This document shows, piece after piece, positions 29,866 through 37,306 of a DNA stretch of 64,000 nucleotides. The translations under genes and the position numbers were made by a program. The notes beneath the pieces are model-generated. The model was given only the letters and a program-made list of their open reading frames with translations. It was not told the DNA's origin and searched no databases. How positions within the stretch are numbered: position 1 is the stretch's first letter; every line of letters begins with the position of its first letter. Source of the stretch: Verrucomicrobiota bacterium (lineage in GTDB: Bacteria; Verrucomicrobiota; Verrucomicrobiia; Verrucomicrobiales; Verrucomicrobiaceae); the NCBI GenBank assembly GCA_017301975.1, contig JAFLEI010000014.1:1-64000 (forward strand), in the 5' to 3' direction.

Positions 29866-30786
29866 TCACGGCACCTCTTCACCTGAACCGGTGTAATACC
29901 ATCCGACGACCTTGCCATTGAGCACCAGGGCCTGTGCTTCCGTGGGTTGCATCCCAAAAACCGTCTTCACATTGCAGCCCACTTTCACCGCCCAGCCTGG
30001 CTTGCCCTGAATGACTGTGGGCTGCGGGTCCTGCCAGCTGATGACATTCTCCGGTTTGATTTCAGTGATCTGCCCGCGCTTCATGCTCGCAACCAGCAGT
30101 GGGTAGCCGCTGGTGGAATCCCGCACAGGCTTGCCCCCTTCATCGATCTCGCTGCTGGATGGCCCGCCCTCAGTCGCCGGTGCCTCTGACTGAGCCTTCT
30201 GTTTGTTTGCAGCAATGGCCTTGAGTTCTTCCGCCCGGGTGATCTTCCACTTCTCATAGGAGGCGTTGAGCTGAGCCTTCAGGTCCGTGCCATCAATGGG
30301 CAGTTGCGCACGGGCCGGCGAAGCGGCGGTCGGCGCGAGGGTGAGCACCCCGTTGTCCGCAGACAGGGCATAGGCTTTGCCGCCGGCCGCAATCTTGCTG
30401 GATCCGACACTCATCTTGAACACCGCGTCCGCCTCCAGTTTCACTTCACGCGGGAAAGCGGATGCCGGAATCTTCAACCATTTGCCTGTAAGTGCCTCAA
30501 TCGGCTCAAATTTCGGCCCCGCAGCAACCGCCGGAGCCGTCGCCATCGGCTTCGCCTCATCTTCCTTTTCCATCACCTTCTCCACCACAACTGCCTTCAC
30601 CACCTCCGCAGGCGCTTCCTTAACAACTGGCTTTTCCTCTTCACTCGGCTTGACGACCACAACCTTGGGCTTCACTGGAGGATTGAGGCTTTTGAAGACC
30701 AGTTTCTTGCCCGGAGGCGCTCCGAAATAGTCATACGCGAGAAAAGCGCCGCCAATGATGAGGATTGTGTAGAATAAAGATTTCAT
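29866..30786 (-). CDS. Membrane-anchored hypothetical protein
   Basis: An N-terminal membrane segment (about residues 3-18, FYTILIIGGAFLAYDYF), a Lys/Pro/Glu/Val-rich spacer (about 25-85) and a compact C-terminal region with beta-rich stretches (GYPLLVASMKRGQITEIKP, VVGWYYTGSGEEVP). No family recognised. The downstream neighbour is tRNA-Asp and the upstream one is divergent pdxJ. The A/T-rich 5' region (30787-30870) could carry the promoter. Confidence 0.7.
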   Translation of the reverse strand: MKSLFYTILIIGGAFLAYDYFGAPPGKKLVFKSLNPPVKPKVVVVKPSEEEKPVVKEAPAEVVKAVVVEKVMEKEDEAKPMATAPAVAAGPKFEPIEALTGKWLKIPASAFPREVKLEADAVFKMSVGSSKIAAGGKAYALSADNGVLTLAPTAASPARAQLPIDGTDLKAQLNASYEKWKITRAEELKAIAANKQKAQSEAPATEGGPSSSEIDEGGKPVRDSTSGYPLLVASMKRGQITEIKPENVISWQDPQPTVIQGKPGWAVKVGCNVKTVFGMQPTEAQALVLNGKVVGWYYTGSGEEVP

Positions 30787-30945
30787 AGGTTTTTTAATAG
30801 GTAATTACTCATGCGCCATCGCAGAATACAGCGATTGAGTACTTCAATTTCTTGGGTTTGCAGTTACATTTTTCTGTAAAGTTTTCGTCAAAAGACTGAT
30901 GGACCCGAAGCTTGCGGGTGGCAAGCCCTGCGCTACATAGCGCTC

Positions 30946-31701
30946 ATGCCCCAAACCAACCTGCTCCTTGGAGTCAATATTGACCATGTCGTGACCTTGC
31001 GTCAGGCACGGTATCGCGCCATGCCGGACTCTCCGCATGCGGAGCCTTCGCCCTTGGCCGCTGCTTTGGCAGCCGAGGCGGCGGGCGCTGATTCGATCAC
31101 CGTCCATTTACGAGCTGACCGCCGCCACATTCAGGATGATGATGTTTTCCTGCTGCGTAAAAGCATCGGAACCAAGCTGAACTTGGAAATGGGCAACACC
31201 CAGGAAATCTTGGATATTGCGCTCGATGTGCGCCCCGACTTCGTGTGCATGGTGCCGGAGAATCGCGAAGAAGTCACGACGGAAGGCGGCCTCGATGTCG
31301 CGGGTCAGCGGAAGGCGCTGCGCCGCACGGTCAAGGCGCTCAGCGATAACGGCACGCGAGTCAGCATGTTTATCGATCCCGATCTCGACCAGGTTCGGGC
31401 CAGCGCCGAAATTGGCGCGGCCATGATTGAACTGCACACCGGCACGTTTGCCAACCACGACGGAGATGCGCGTGCAGCCGAAGTCGAGCGCCTCTGCGCT
31501 GCTGCGGATCTCGGCCATGCTCTCGGTCTCCAGATCAATGCCGGACACGGTCTTACCACAAAGAATCTCCCTGCCCTCTGGCCTGTGCCGCACCTTGCGG
31601 AACTGAACATCGGCCATCACCTCGTTTCACGCGCCGTATTCATCGGTCTGCACGGGGCTGTACGCGAAATGCTCGCCGTCATGGCGACCTATCGCCATTG
31701 A
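30946..31701 (+). CDS. pdxJ: Pyridoxine 5'-phosphate synthase
   Basis: Condenses 1-deoxyxylulose 5-phosphate with 3-amino-2-oxopropyl phosphate to make pyridoxine phosphate. The family markers are clear: LGVNIDHVVTLRQARY at the N-terminus, SITVHLRADRRHIQD, NLEMGNTQEI, CMVPENREEVTTEGGLDV and INAGHGLTTKNL. The length of 251 aa is typical. First gene of a run with acpS, 7 bp downstream. Confidence 0.97.
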   Translation: MPQTNLLLGVNIDHVVTLRQARYRAMPDSPHAEPSPLAAALAAEAAGADSITVHLRADRRHIQDDDVFLLRKSIGTKLNLEMGNTQEILDIALDVRPDFVCMVPENREEVTTEGGLDVAGQRKALRRTVKALSDNGTRVSMFIDPDLDQVRASAEIGAAMIELHTGTFANHDGDARAAEVERLCAAADLGHALGLQINAGHGLTTKNLPALWPVPHLAELNIGHHLVSRAVFIGLHGAVREMLAVMATYRH

Positions 31702-31708
31702 TCTTCGC

Positions 31709-32080
31709 ATGAAAGCCACCGGAATTGGCATCGATCTCGTGGAAGTGTCCCGCATCCGCGACATGCTGGAGCGCCACGGCCAGCGTTTCAAGGAGCGCAC
31801 CTTCACCGCTGGCGAGATCGCTTACTGTGACGCCTGTGCCGAGCCCGCAATGAACTACGCCGCGCGTTTCGCCGCCAAAGAAGCCGTGGCCAAAGCCCTC
31901 GGCACAGGAATCTGGGCGGAAGGCGTCAACTGGACCGACATTGAGGTCGTGCGGGCCGCCAATGGCAAACCTTCCATCGTCCTGCACGGCGCGGCCAGAC
32001 AGCACGCTGGGGAAGCCACCTGCCTTGTCAGCCTCACCCACACGCGTGAGCTTGCCATGGCCCAGGTGCTGCTCGCGTGA
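31709..32080 (+). CDS. acpS: Holo-[acyl-carrier-protein] synthase
   Basis: Transfers 4'-phosphopantetheine from CoA to apo-ACP. It has the N-terminal GIGIDLVEVSRI with the metal-binding Asp, the FAAKEAVAKALGTG motif with the second acidic ligand, and the C-terminal VSLTHTRELAMAQV. At 123 aa it is complete. It lies between pdxJ and coaD, so two genes using CoA or pantetheine sit together. Confidence 0.95.
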   Translation: MKATGIGIDLVEVSRIRDMLERHGQRFKERTFTAGEIAYCDACAEPAMNYAARFAAKEAVAKALGTGIWAEGVNWTDIEVVRAANGKPSIVLHGAARQHAGEATCLVSLTHTRELAMAQVLLA

Positions 32081-32131
32081 GCTTTTACTTTTCACGCGCC
32101 ACCCCAGCCTCTACAATCTGGCCATACCCTC

Positions 32132-32614
32132 ATGCGACGCGCGATTTACCCGGGCAGTTTTGACCCCATCACCAACGGCCACCTCGACGTCTTGCAGCGT
32201 GCAGCGGGCATCTTTGACAATCTCATCATCGCCGTCGCCCGGGACAACGCCAAACAGAGCCTTTTTACCGTCGAAGAACGTGTCGAGCTAATCCGCAACG
32301 CCGCCGCTGAAATTCCCGGCATTGAGGTCATGCCCTTCGACGGCCTGCTGGTCAATTTCGCCCGCAAGCACCAGGCCTGCGCCCTTGTGCGAGGTCTGCG
32401 TGCGGTGTCGGACTTTGAATTCGAGTTCCAGCTTGCCCTCATGAATCGTAAGTTAGAGCCGAACCTCGAAACACTGTTTCTCATGCCCCGCGAAGAATAC
32501 ACCTACATCAGCAGCCGGCTGGTCAAGGAAATCTGCCGTCTCGGCGGCCACGTGGATCAGTTCGTGCCGCCCAACGTCGTCACCGCCCTCAAAAGCAAGC
32601 TTAACCAAGCCTGA
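32132..32614 (+). CDS. coaD: Phosphopantetheine adenylyltransferase
   Basis: Penultimate step of CoA synthesis. The nucleotidyltransferase signature YPGSFDPITNGHLDVLQRA (with the TxGH-type motif), RGLRAVSDFEFEFQLALMNR and YTYISSRLVKEI are all conserved. Length 160 aa. Co-directional with acpS (51 bp gap). Confidence 0.97.
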   Translation: MRRAIYPGSFDPITNGHLDVLQRAAGIFDNLIIAVARDNAKQSLFTVEERVELIRNAAAEIPGIEVMPFDGLLVNFARKHQACALVRGLRAVSDFEFEFQLALMNRKLEPNLETLFLMPREEYTYISSRLVKEICRLGGHVDQFVPPNVVTALKSKLNQA

Positions 32615-32630
32615 CATCCCCCTTACCCCT

Positions 32631-33110
32631 ATGCATCGCCCCTTCTTCATCGACCTTCGCTCCCTGCCGGATGGCGGCAAGGACCTCTCAGGGCAGGAAG
32701 TTCCAGCCTTTTTTGCCCTCGATCCCAAAGACTCCATTCAGGCGGTCTCCCCATTGAAATACGACCTCCATGTGGAGCGTGACGGCAGCGATCTCCTCAT
32801 CAGCGGCAAACTGGATGCCACCTTCAGCCTGGAATGCGGTGCCTGCATGGAGCGCTTCGACTACCGGGTCGCTCTGGACGATTACAATTCCGAAGTCGAG
32901 ATTGCAAAGGATGACACGATCAACTTGACGGATACCGTACGGGAAGATACTCTGCTTGCCCTTCCGAGCTACCCACGCTGCGATGCTGGCAATGTCCATC
33001 CTCGTCAGTGTCCCGCCGAAGGCAGGTTTGAACCGGTGCTGGAAACAGCCCCCGACGAGCCTCAAAGTGCGGGTCCGGGTGTATGGGAAGCTTTGAACAA
33101 GTTAAATTAG
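32631..33110 (+). CDS. DUF177 (YceD-like) protein
   Basis: A YceD-family protein, usually encoded directly before rpmF as here (27 bp gap). Recognisable features are the central SLECGACMERFDYRV with the CxxC pair and the late LPSYPRCDAG...C region. In plants and bacteria the family is linked to 23S rRNA accumulation; that role is taken from the literature, not from this sequence. Confidence 0.85.
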   Translation: MHRPFFIDLRSLPDGGKDLSGQEVPAFFALDPKDSIQAVSPLKYDLHVERDGSDLLISGKLDATFSLECGACMERFDYRVALDDYNSEVEIAKDDTINLTDTVREDTLLALPSYPRCDAGNVHPRQCPAEGRFEPVLETAPDEPQSAGPGVWEALNKLN

Positions 33111-33137
33111 AAGAACAGACCCCACCTCGATACTCTC

Positions 33138-33326
33138 ATGGCCAATCCGAAGCGCAGACAATCCAAGAGCCGCCAACGCATGCGTCAAGGCGCAAACCGC
33201 TGGAAGGCGCCCACCCTCAAGAGCTGCCCTGAATGCGGCACCTCAGTTCCTGGCCACGTCGCCTGCCCCTCCTGCGGCTACTACCGCGGTCGCCAGGTGA
33301 TCAGCAAGGTCGCTGGCGAAGGCTGA
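33138..33326 (+). CDS. rpmF: 50S ribosomal protein L32
   Basis: A 62-aa basic protein starting ANPKRRQSKSRQRMRQ, with an intact zinc ribbon (CPECG...CPSCGYYRGR). The usual plsX/fabH genes do not follow; an intrinsic terminator does. Confidence 0.97.
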   Translation: MANPKRRQSKSRQRMRQGANRWKAPTLKSCPECGTSVPGHVACPSCGYYRGRQVISKVAGEG

Positions 33327-33351
33327 TCCCTTCTCTCTCTGACATTTTTTC

Positions 33352-33386
33352 AACCCCGCCGGGTTTCACCTCGGCGGGGTTTTTTC
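33352..33386 (+). terminator. Intrinsic terminator after rpmF
   Basis: Stem AACCCCGCCG/CGGCGGGGTT with a 10-nt loop and a T-run (TTTTTT), 25 bp after the rpmF stop. Ends the pdxJ-rpmF transcription unit. Confidence 0.92.
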
Positions 33387-33428
33387 GTTTGTTCACCACT
33401 GGCAGTCTCCAGCCAGACAACCTGCGAA

Positions 33429-34313
33429 TCAAACATCACACACCATCGCGGCGTGGCGCAGCGCCAGAACCGGATCGTCCCAGGTGGGGATGAATTCGTG
33501 AGCAACGAAGTCGTGATAGCCGATTTCGAGCAGGGCCTGCATGACGGATGGATAGTTGATCTCCTGATGCTCGTCGAGCTCGCAGCGGCCGGGATTGCCA
33601 GCCGTGTGGATGTGGCCGATGTAATCCTTGTGAATGCGGAGGCGGCGAATGATGTCGCCGTTCATGATGCTGACGTGGTAGATGTCGAAGAGCAGCTTGA
33701 AGTTGGGACTGCCCATCTGTTTGATGAGATCGACGCAAAAATCCACATCGTCCCCGAAGTAGCCGGGGTGCCCCTTCATTGGGTGCGAGCTGTCACGTGA
33801 GTTCAGGTGCTCCAATACCAAGGTCACGCCCTTCTTTTCGGCAAGCGGCAGAACCTCTTTCCATGTGTTCAGGCAGCTTTTGACCGCCTGCTCACGGTCC
33901 ATTCCTTCAAACTTCATGCCGGTGAAGGTGATGACCTTTTTGCAGCCCACATCCGCGGCGAGATTGATGGAATCGGTGAGCTTGGTGACGACTTCATCGT
34001 GGAATTGAGGATTGCAGGGGCCCTTGGCAAAGCCATGGCTGCCGACGAGGGAGATATCGAGACCCAGCGCCTTTACTTCCGGGTAGTATTTGCTGTCGAT
34101 GCCCTCCATCCCGACAAGGCCGATGTCTTTGCAGTGCCTGGCCAGGACCATCGTGTCCATGGGTTTGAAACACCAGCCCATGACGGTGTGCTTGATGCCA
34201 TGGTTTTTGATGACGTAGGCTGGGTCAGCGGCGGTTTTGGCGATGGATTGAGCACTGAGACGTGATGCAGCAGTGGCAGCAAGCGCTGTGGTGAAAAAAT
34301 GACGGCGGTTCAT
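33429..34313 (-). CDS. Exported sugar-phosphate-isomerase-like TIM-barrel protein
   Basis: An AP-endonuclease family 2 (xylose isomerase-like/hydroxypyruvate isomerase-like) TIM barrel. The N-terminus MNRRHFFTTALAATAA is a Tat-type signal with RR and is typical of exported planctomycete/verrucomicrobial enzymes. Metal-site segments are visible (VLEHLNSRDS, LLFDIYHVSIMNGD, HIHTAGNPGRCELD, HEF). Length 294 aa. The substrate is unknown; hydroxypyruvate isomerase is the usual annotation of relatives. Confidence 0.82.
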   Translation of the reverse strand: MNRRHFFTTALAATAASRLSAQSIAKTAADPAYVIKNHGIKHTVMGWCFKPMDTMVLARHCKDIGLVGMEGIDSKYYPEVKALGLDISLVGSHGFAKGPCNPQFHDEVVTKLTDSINLAADVGCKKVITFTGMKFEGMDREQAVKSCLNTWKEVLPLAEKKGVTLVLEHLNSRDSSHPMKGHPGYFGDDVDFCVDLIKQMGSPNFKLLFDIYHVSIMNGDIIRRLRIHKDYIGHIHTAGNPGRCELDEHQEINYPSVMQALLEIGYHDFVAHEFIPTWDDPVLALRHAAMVCDV

Positions 34314-34341
34314 GGTTGTTTGAAGTCAAACGATGCCAGAA

Positions 34342-35688
34342 TCACTTTCCTATGCAGAAGGTGGAGAAGATCACATCCAGAATGCGTTCGACGTCGACCT
34401 GGCCGATCACATCCCCGAGAGCTTGAAGCGCCTCACGAATCTCGAGCGCGATGAATTCGGGAGCCTCCTGTCGTTCGAGAGCCCCCTTGGCGGCCAGAAG
34501 ACATGCGGCGCTCCGCTCAAAAGCAGCCTTGTGCCGCGCATTGATCGCCACGGGATGATCTGCGGCCAACGGCCCCGCAGTGGCGATGACATCACGGATG
34601 GCATCACGCAGCTCTTGGATGCCCTCTCCATTAAGACAAGAGAGAGGAATGCCCCCCGGGATGCCGATCCAATCGCCATGGATGCCCAGATCACTTTTGT
34701 TGAGGACAATAATGCGCCTGCGGACAAGCTCGGGTGGAAGATGGAGGCGCTGGCTGGAGCCCGGCGGCAGGCTGCCATCCACCACTTCGATGACAAGGTC
34801 GGCTCGCTCAAGTTCACGCTCCGTGCGCTGGATCCCAACCCGTTCGATGTCGTCCCCAGCCTCACGCAGACCCGCGGTGTCCACGAGCCGCAACGGAATG
34901 CCGTGGACTTGGATGATCTCCTCGATGGTGTCGCGTGTCGTGCCCGCGGTAGGGCTGACGATCGCACGCTCAAACCCCAGCAGGACATTCAGCAGACTGC
35001 TTTTTCCCACATTCGGAGCCCCTGAAATGACCGTGCGCGCACCATGCCGCAGGATTCGCCCCTGTTCGGAAGTGGCGATAAGCTTGTTTGCATGTGCGAG
35101 AACACCCTCGATGCGGCGCAGCAAGTCGGCGCCGGTTTCCGGCGAAATATCCTCCTCAGGAAAATCGATGCAGGCCTCGATATGGGCAAGAACGGGAATG
35201 ATCTCCTGCTGCATGGCGGCTGCTTCACGGCCGATGGCACCGCCGAGCTGCTCATTGGCAGCCCGGAGCGCGAGCGTGCTTTGGGCATGAATCAAATCCA
35301 TCACCGCCTCTGCCTGAGTAAGGTCCATTTTGCCGCCCAAAAAGGCACGCTGGGTAAATTCACCCGGATCTGCGGCACGCGCCCCGCAGGCAAGCCAACG
35401 ATCCAGCACCCGCTGGGTGACGAGAACTCCCCCATGCCCGTGAAATTCGATGACGTCTTCTCCCGTGTAACTGGCAGGCCCCTTGAAGTAAAGCATCAGC
35501 CCCTGATCCAGCGCACCTCCGTCTGCGTCCAAAACAGAAACAAGATGGGCCTTGCGGGGCACCACGTGCGTGGGGAACCGCGTGACTCTGGCCGCGATTT
35601 GCAGAGCCTGCGGACCCGAAACACGCACCACGCTGATCGCAGCCTCTCCCAAGGAGGTGGAAATGGCGGCGATGGTATCGTTGAGCAT
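34342..35688 (-). CDS. mnmE: tRNA uridine-5-carboxymethylaminomethyl modification GTPase
   Basis: With MnmG, makes cmnm5U34 in tRNA. N-terminal TrmE domain (ISVVRVSGPQA), a G domain with G1 GAPNVGKSS, G2 AGTTRDT, G3 DTAGLREAGDD and G4 NKSD, and the C-terminal FCIGK whose cysteine is catalytic-site conserved. I start at ATG 35688 rather than the in-frame GTG at 35715. Length 448 aa, normal. Confidence 0.96.
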   Translation of the reverse strand: MLNDTIAAISTSLGEAAISVVRVSGPQALQIAARVTRFPTHVVPRKAHLVSVLDADGGALDQGLMLYFKGPASYTGEDVIEFHGHGGVLVTQRVLDRWLACGARAADPGEFTQRAFLGGKMDLTQAEAVMDLIHAQSTLALRAANEQLGGAIGREAAAMQQEIIPVLAHIEACIDFPEEDISPETGADLLRRIEGVLAHANKLIATSEQGRILRHGARTVISGAPNVGKSSLLNVLLGFERAIVSPTAGTTRDTIEEIIQVHGIPLRLVDTAGLREAGDDIERVGIQRTERELERADLVIEVVDGSLPPGSSQRLHLPPELVRRRIIVLNKSDLGIHGDWIGIPGGIPLSCLNGEGIQELRDAIRDVIATAGPLAADHPVAINARHKAAFERSAACLLAAKGALERQEAPEFIALEIREALQALGDVIGQVDVERILDVIFSTFCIGK

Positions 35689-35833
35689 TGGCGAGGGTGT
35701 GGGGGGTGCGATCACAGTTCAAGAAGCGTTCCGACAACTTGCAACAAAAGACTTCTTCATCGCTGAAGTCTTGATCCTTGATTCTCCAACGCGTATGCTT
35801 GCCATCTTTCCAACCTGATTTCCCCAGTCAAGC

Positions 35834-37306
35834 ATGTTTGAACCAGCCACCCTAGATACCACCATGGGCCCATGGGCTCCCCGGCATGTCTCGTGGCTTG
35901 AAATGGCCTGTTATTTTGGCGGTGCCCTGCTTGTGGCGGCGCTGGGAACTTGGAGGATACTGCAACACGACGGCCGGATCGGACTGGATGAACCGGATAC
36001 ACGGCGCAAACTTCATGAAAAGCCGATCTCACGCCTCGGCGGGGCTCCTATTTTCCTGGCCGTCGGCCTGGCTTCCTTGGTTGCTGGGTACATCGGCGGA
36101 CTTGGCTGGACGCGCTGGCTGCCGGTGGCCGTATGCAATGCCTTGATTTTCAGCGTAGGATTCGTGGATGATCTCAAGCCTCTGGGCGCCAGGGTGAAAC
36201 TCGTCGGCCAGATCGGCACGGCTTTGATCTTGTACTCACTGGGCGTTTCGATCGACGTTCTCAGCAACCCTTTTGGGGAAGGATCAGTATCCTTGGGCTG
36301 GTGGAGTCTGCCGTTGACCCTTCTTTGGCTGGTAAGCATTCCCAACATCGTCAACCTGATCGACGGCATGGATGGACTGGCGGGCGGCTTCGGCCTGTTT
36401 TTAAGCCTCACCCTGGCCTTTCTAGGTTATTACAGCCGTCAGCCTGACGTCTTGGTCGTCTCCCTGTCCATGGCGGGTGCACTCGCGGGCTTCCTAATCT
36501 TCAATCTCCCACCCGCCAAGATTTTTCTGGGCGACGGCGGAGCCTATTTGATCGGCTTTTTTATCGCCTCAGTCTCCCTGTTCACCTCAAATAAAGGCTC
36601 CGTCATTGGAGCCCTGCTGGTCATCATCATTGCACTGGGAGTCCCTATTCTGGACACGCTGTTTGCGATCATTCGGAGAGCCATGCGGGGTGTTTCCATT
36701 TTCAACGCAGATGCCGAACACATTCACCATCGGCTGATTCTGCTGGGATATAGCAAAGGGGGTGCGCTTGCGGCCATGTATGCTGTCTGTCTGGCTCTAA
36801 GCTTGGTGGGGTTGAGCATCTTGATGATCAAGGGGAGTGCACTGCCCATGGTCGGAGCCATCTTGTTTTTGCTGGCCCTGGCTACCGCTCGTTATCTGGG
36901 ATACATTCGAAGCTGGTCCAATTTCCGCTCCCAGTTCAACGAAACCATGGAGCGGCGCAGGCAGAGGGAGTTCTTCCGGGCCTATGGCCGCGTATTGGAT
37001 TTCGAAGTGGAACGCTGCACAGACCTCAGAAGCTTTGCCACGTTATTTCAGCACGGGCTGGAGCGCATGGGCTTGAGCATGCACCCTCAGCCAGGCAGTC
37101 ATCCTGAAATTTTATCTCTGGGCGGGGGCTGGCATTTTACCATCCATCGTCCTGAGGATTCTGTCGATATCACTGAATGGCATCTGCGGCTTGATGTGCT
37201 GCTGCCTGCTCTCGAACGCTGCGTGGAGAAATGGAAGACTCTGCCGTCCAACATGGAAGTCAAATCAACCTCTCTTCCCCATCCTCCGTCTTCAGTTACG
37301 GCATGA
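35834..37306 (+). CDS. WecA/MraY-family undecaprenyl-phosphate glycosyl-1-phosphate transferase
   Basis: An integral membrane transferase starting polysaccharide assembly on undecaprenyl phosphate. About ten membrane segments; motifs RRKLHEKPISRLGG, FVDDLKPLG (Mg-binding DD), NLIDGMDGLAGG, FLGDGGAYLIGF and AEHIHHRLILLG are all WecA-like. After the last membrane helix (about residue 355) comes a soluble tail of about 135 residues not found in standard WecA. The start of the O-antigen-ligase gene overlaps its stop (ATGA). GlcNAc-1-P is the likely but unproven donor sugar. Confidence 0.9.
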   Translation: MFEPATLDTTMGPWAPRHVSWLEMACYFGGALLVAALGTWRILQHDGRIGLDEPDTRRKLHEKPISRLGGAPIFLAVGLASLVAGYIGGLGWTRWLPVAVCNALIFSVGFVDDLKPLGARVKLVGQIGTALILYSLGVSIDVLSNPFGEGSVSLGWWSLPLTLLWLVSIPNIVNLIDGMDGLAGGFGLFLSLTLAFLGYYSRQPDVLVVSLSMAGALAGFLIFNLPPAKIFLGDGGAYLIGFFIASVSLFTSNKGSVIGALLVIIIALGVPILDTLFAIIRRAMRGVSIFNADAEHIHHRLILLGYSKGGALAAMYAVCLALSLVGLSILMIKGSALPMVGAILFLLALATARYLGYIRSWSNFRSQFNETMERRRQREFFRAYGRVLDFEVERCTDLRSFATLFQHGLERMGLSMHPQPGSHPEILSLGGGWHFTIHRPEDSVDITEWHLRLDVLLPALERCVEKWKTLPSNMEVKSTSLPHPPSSVTA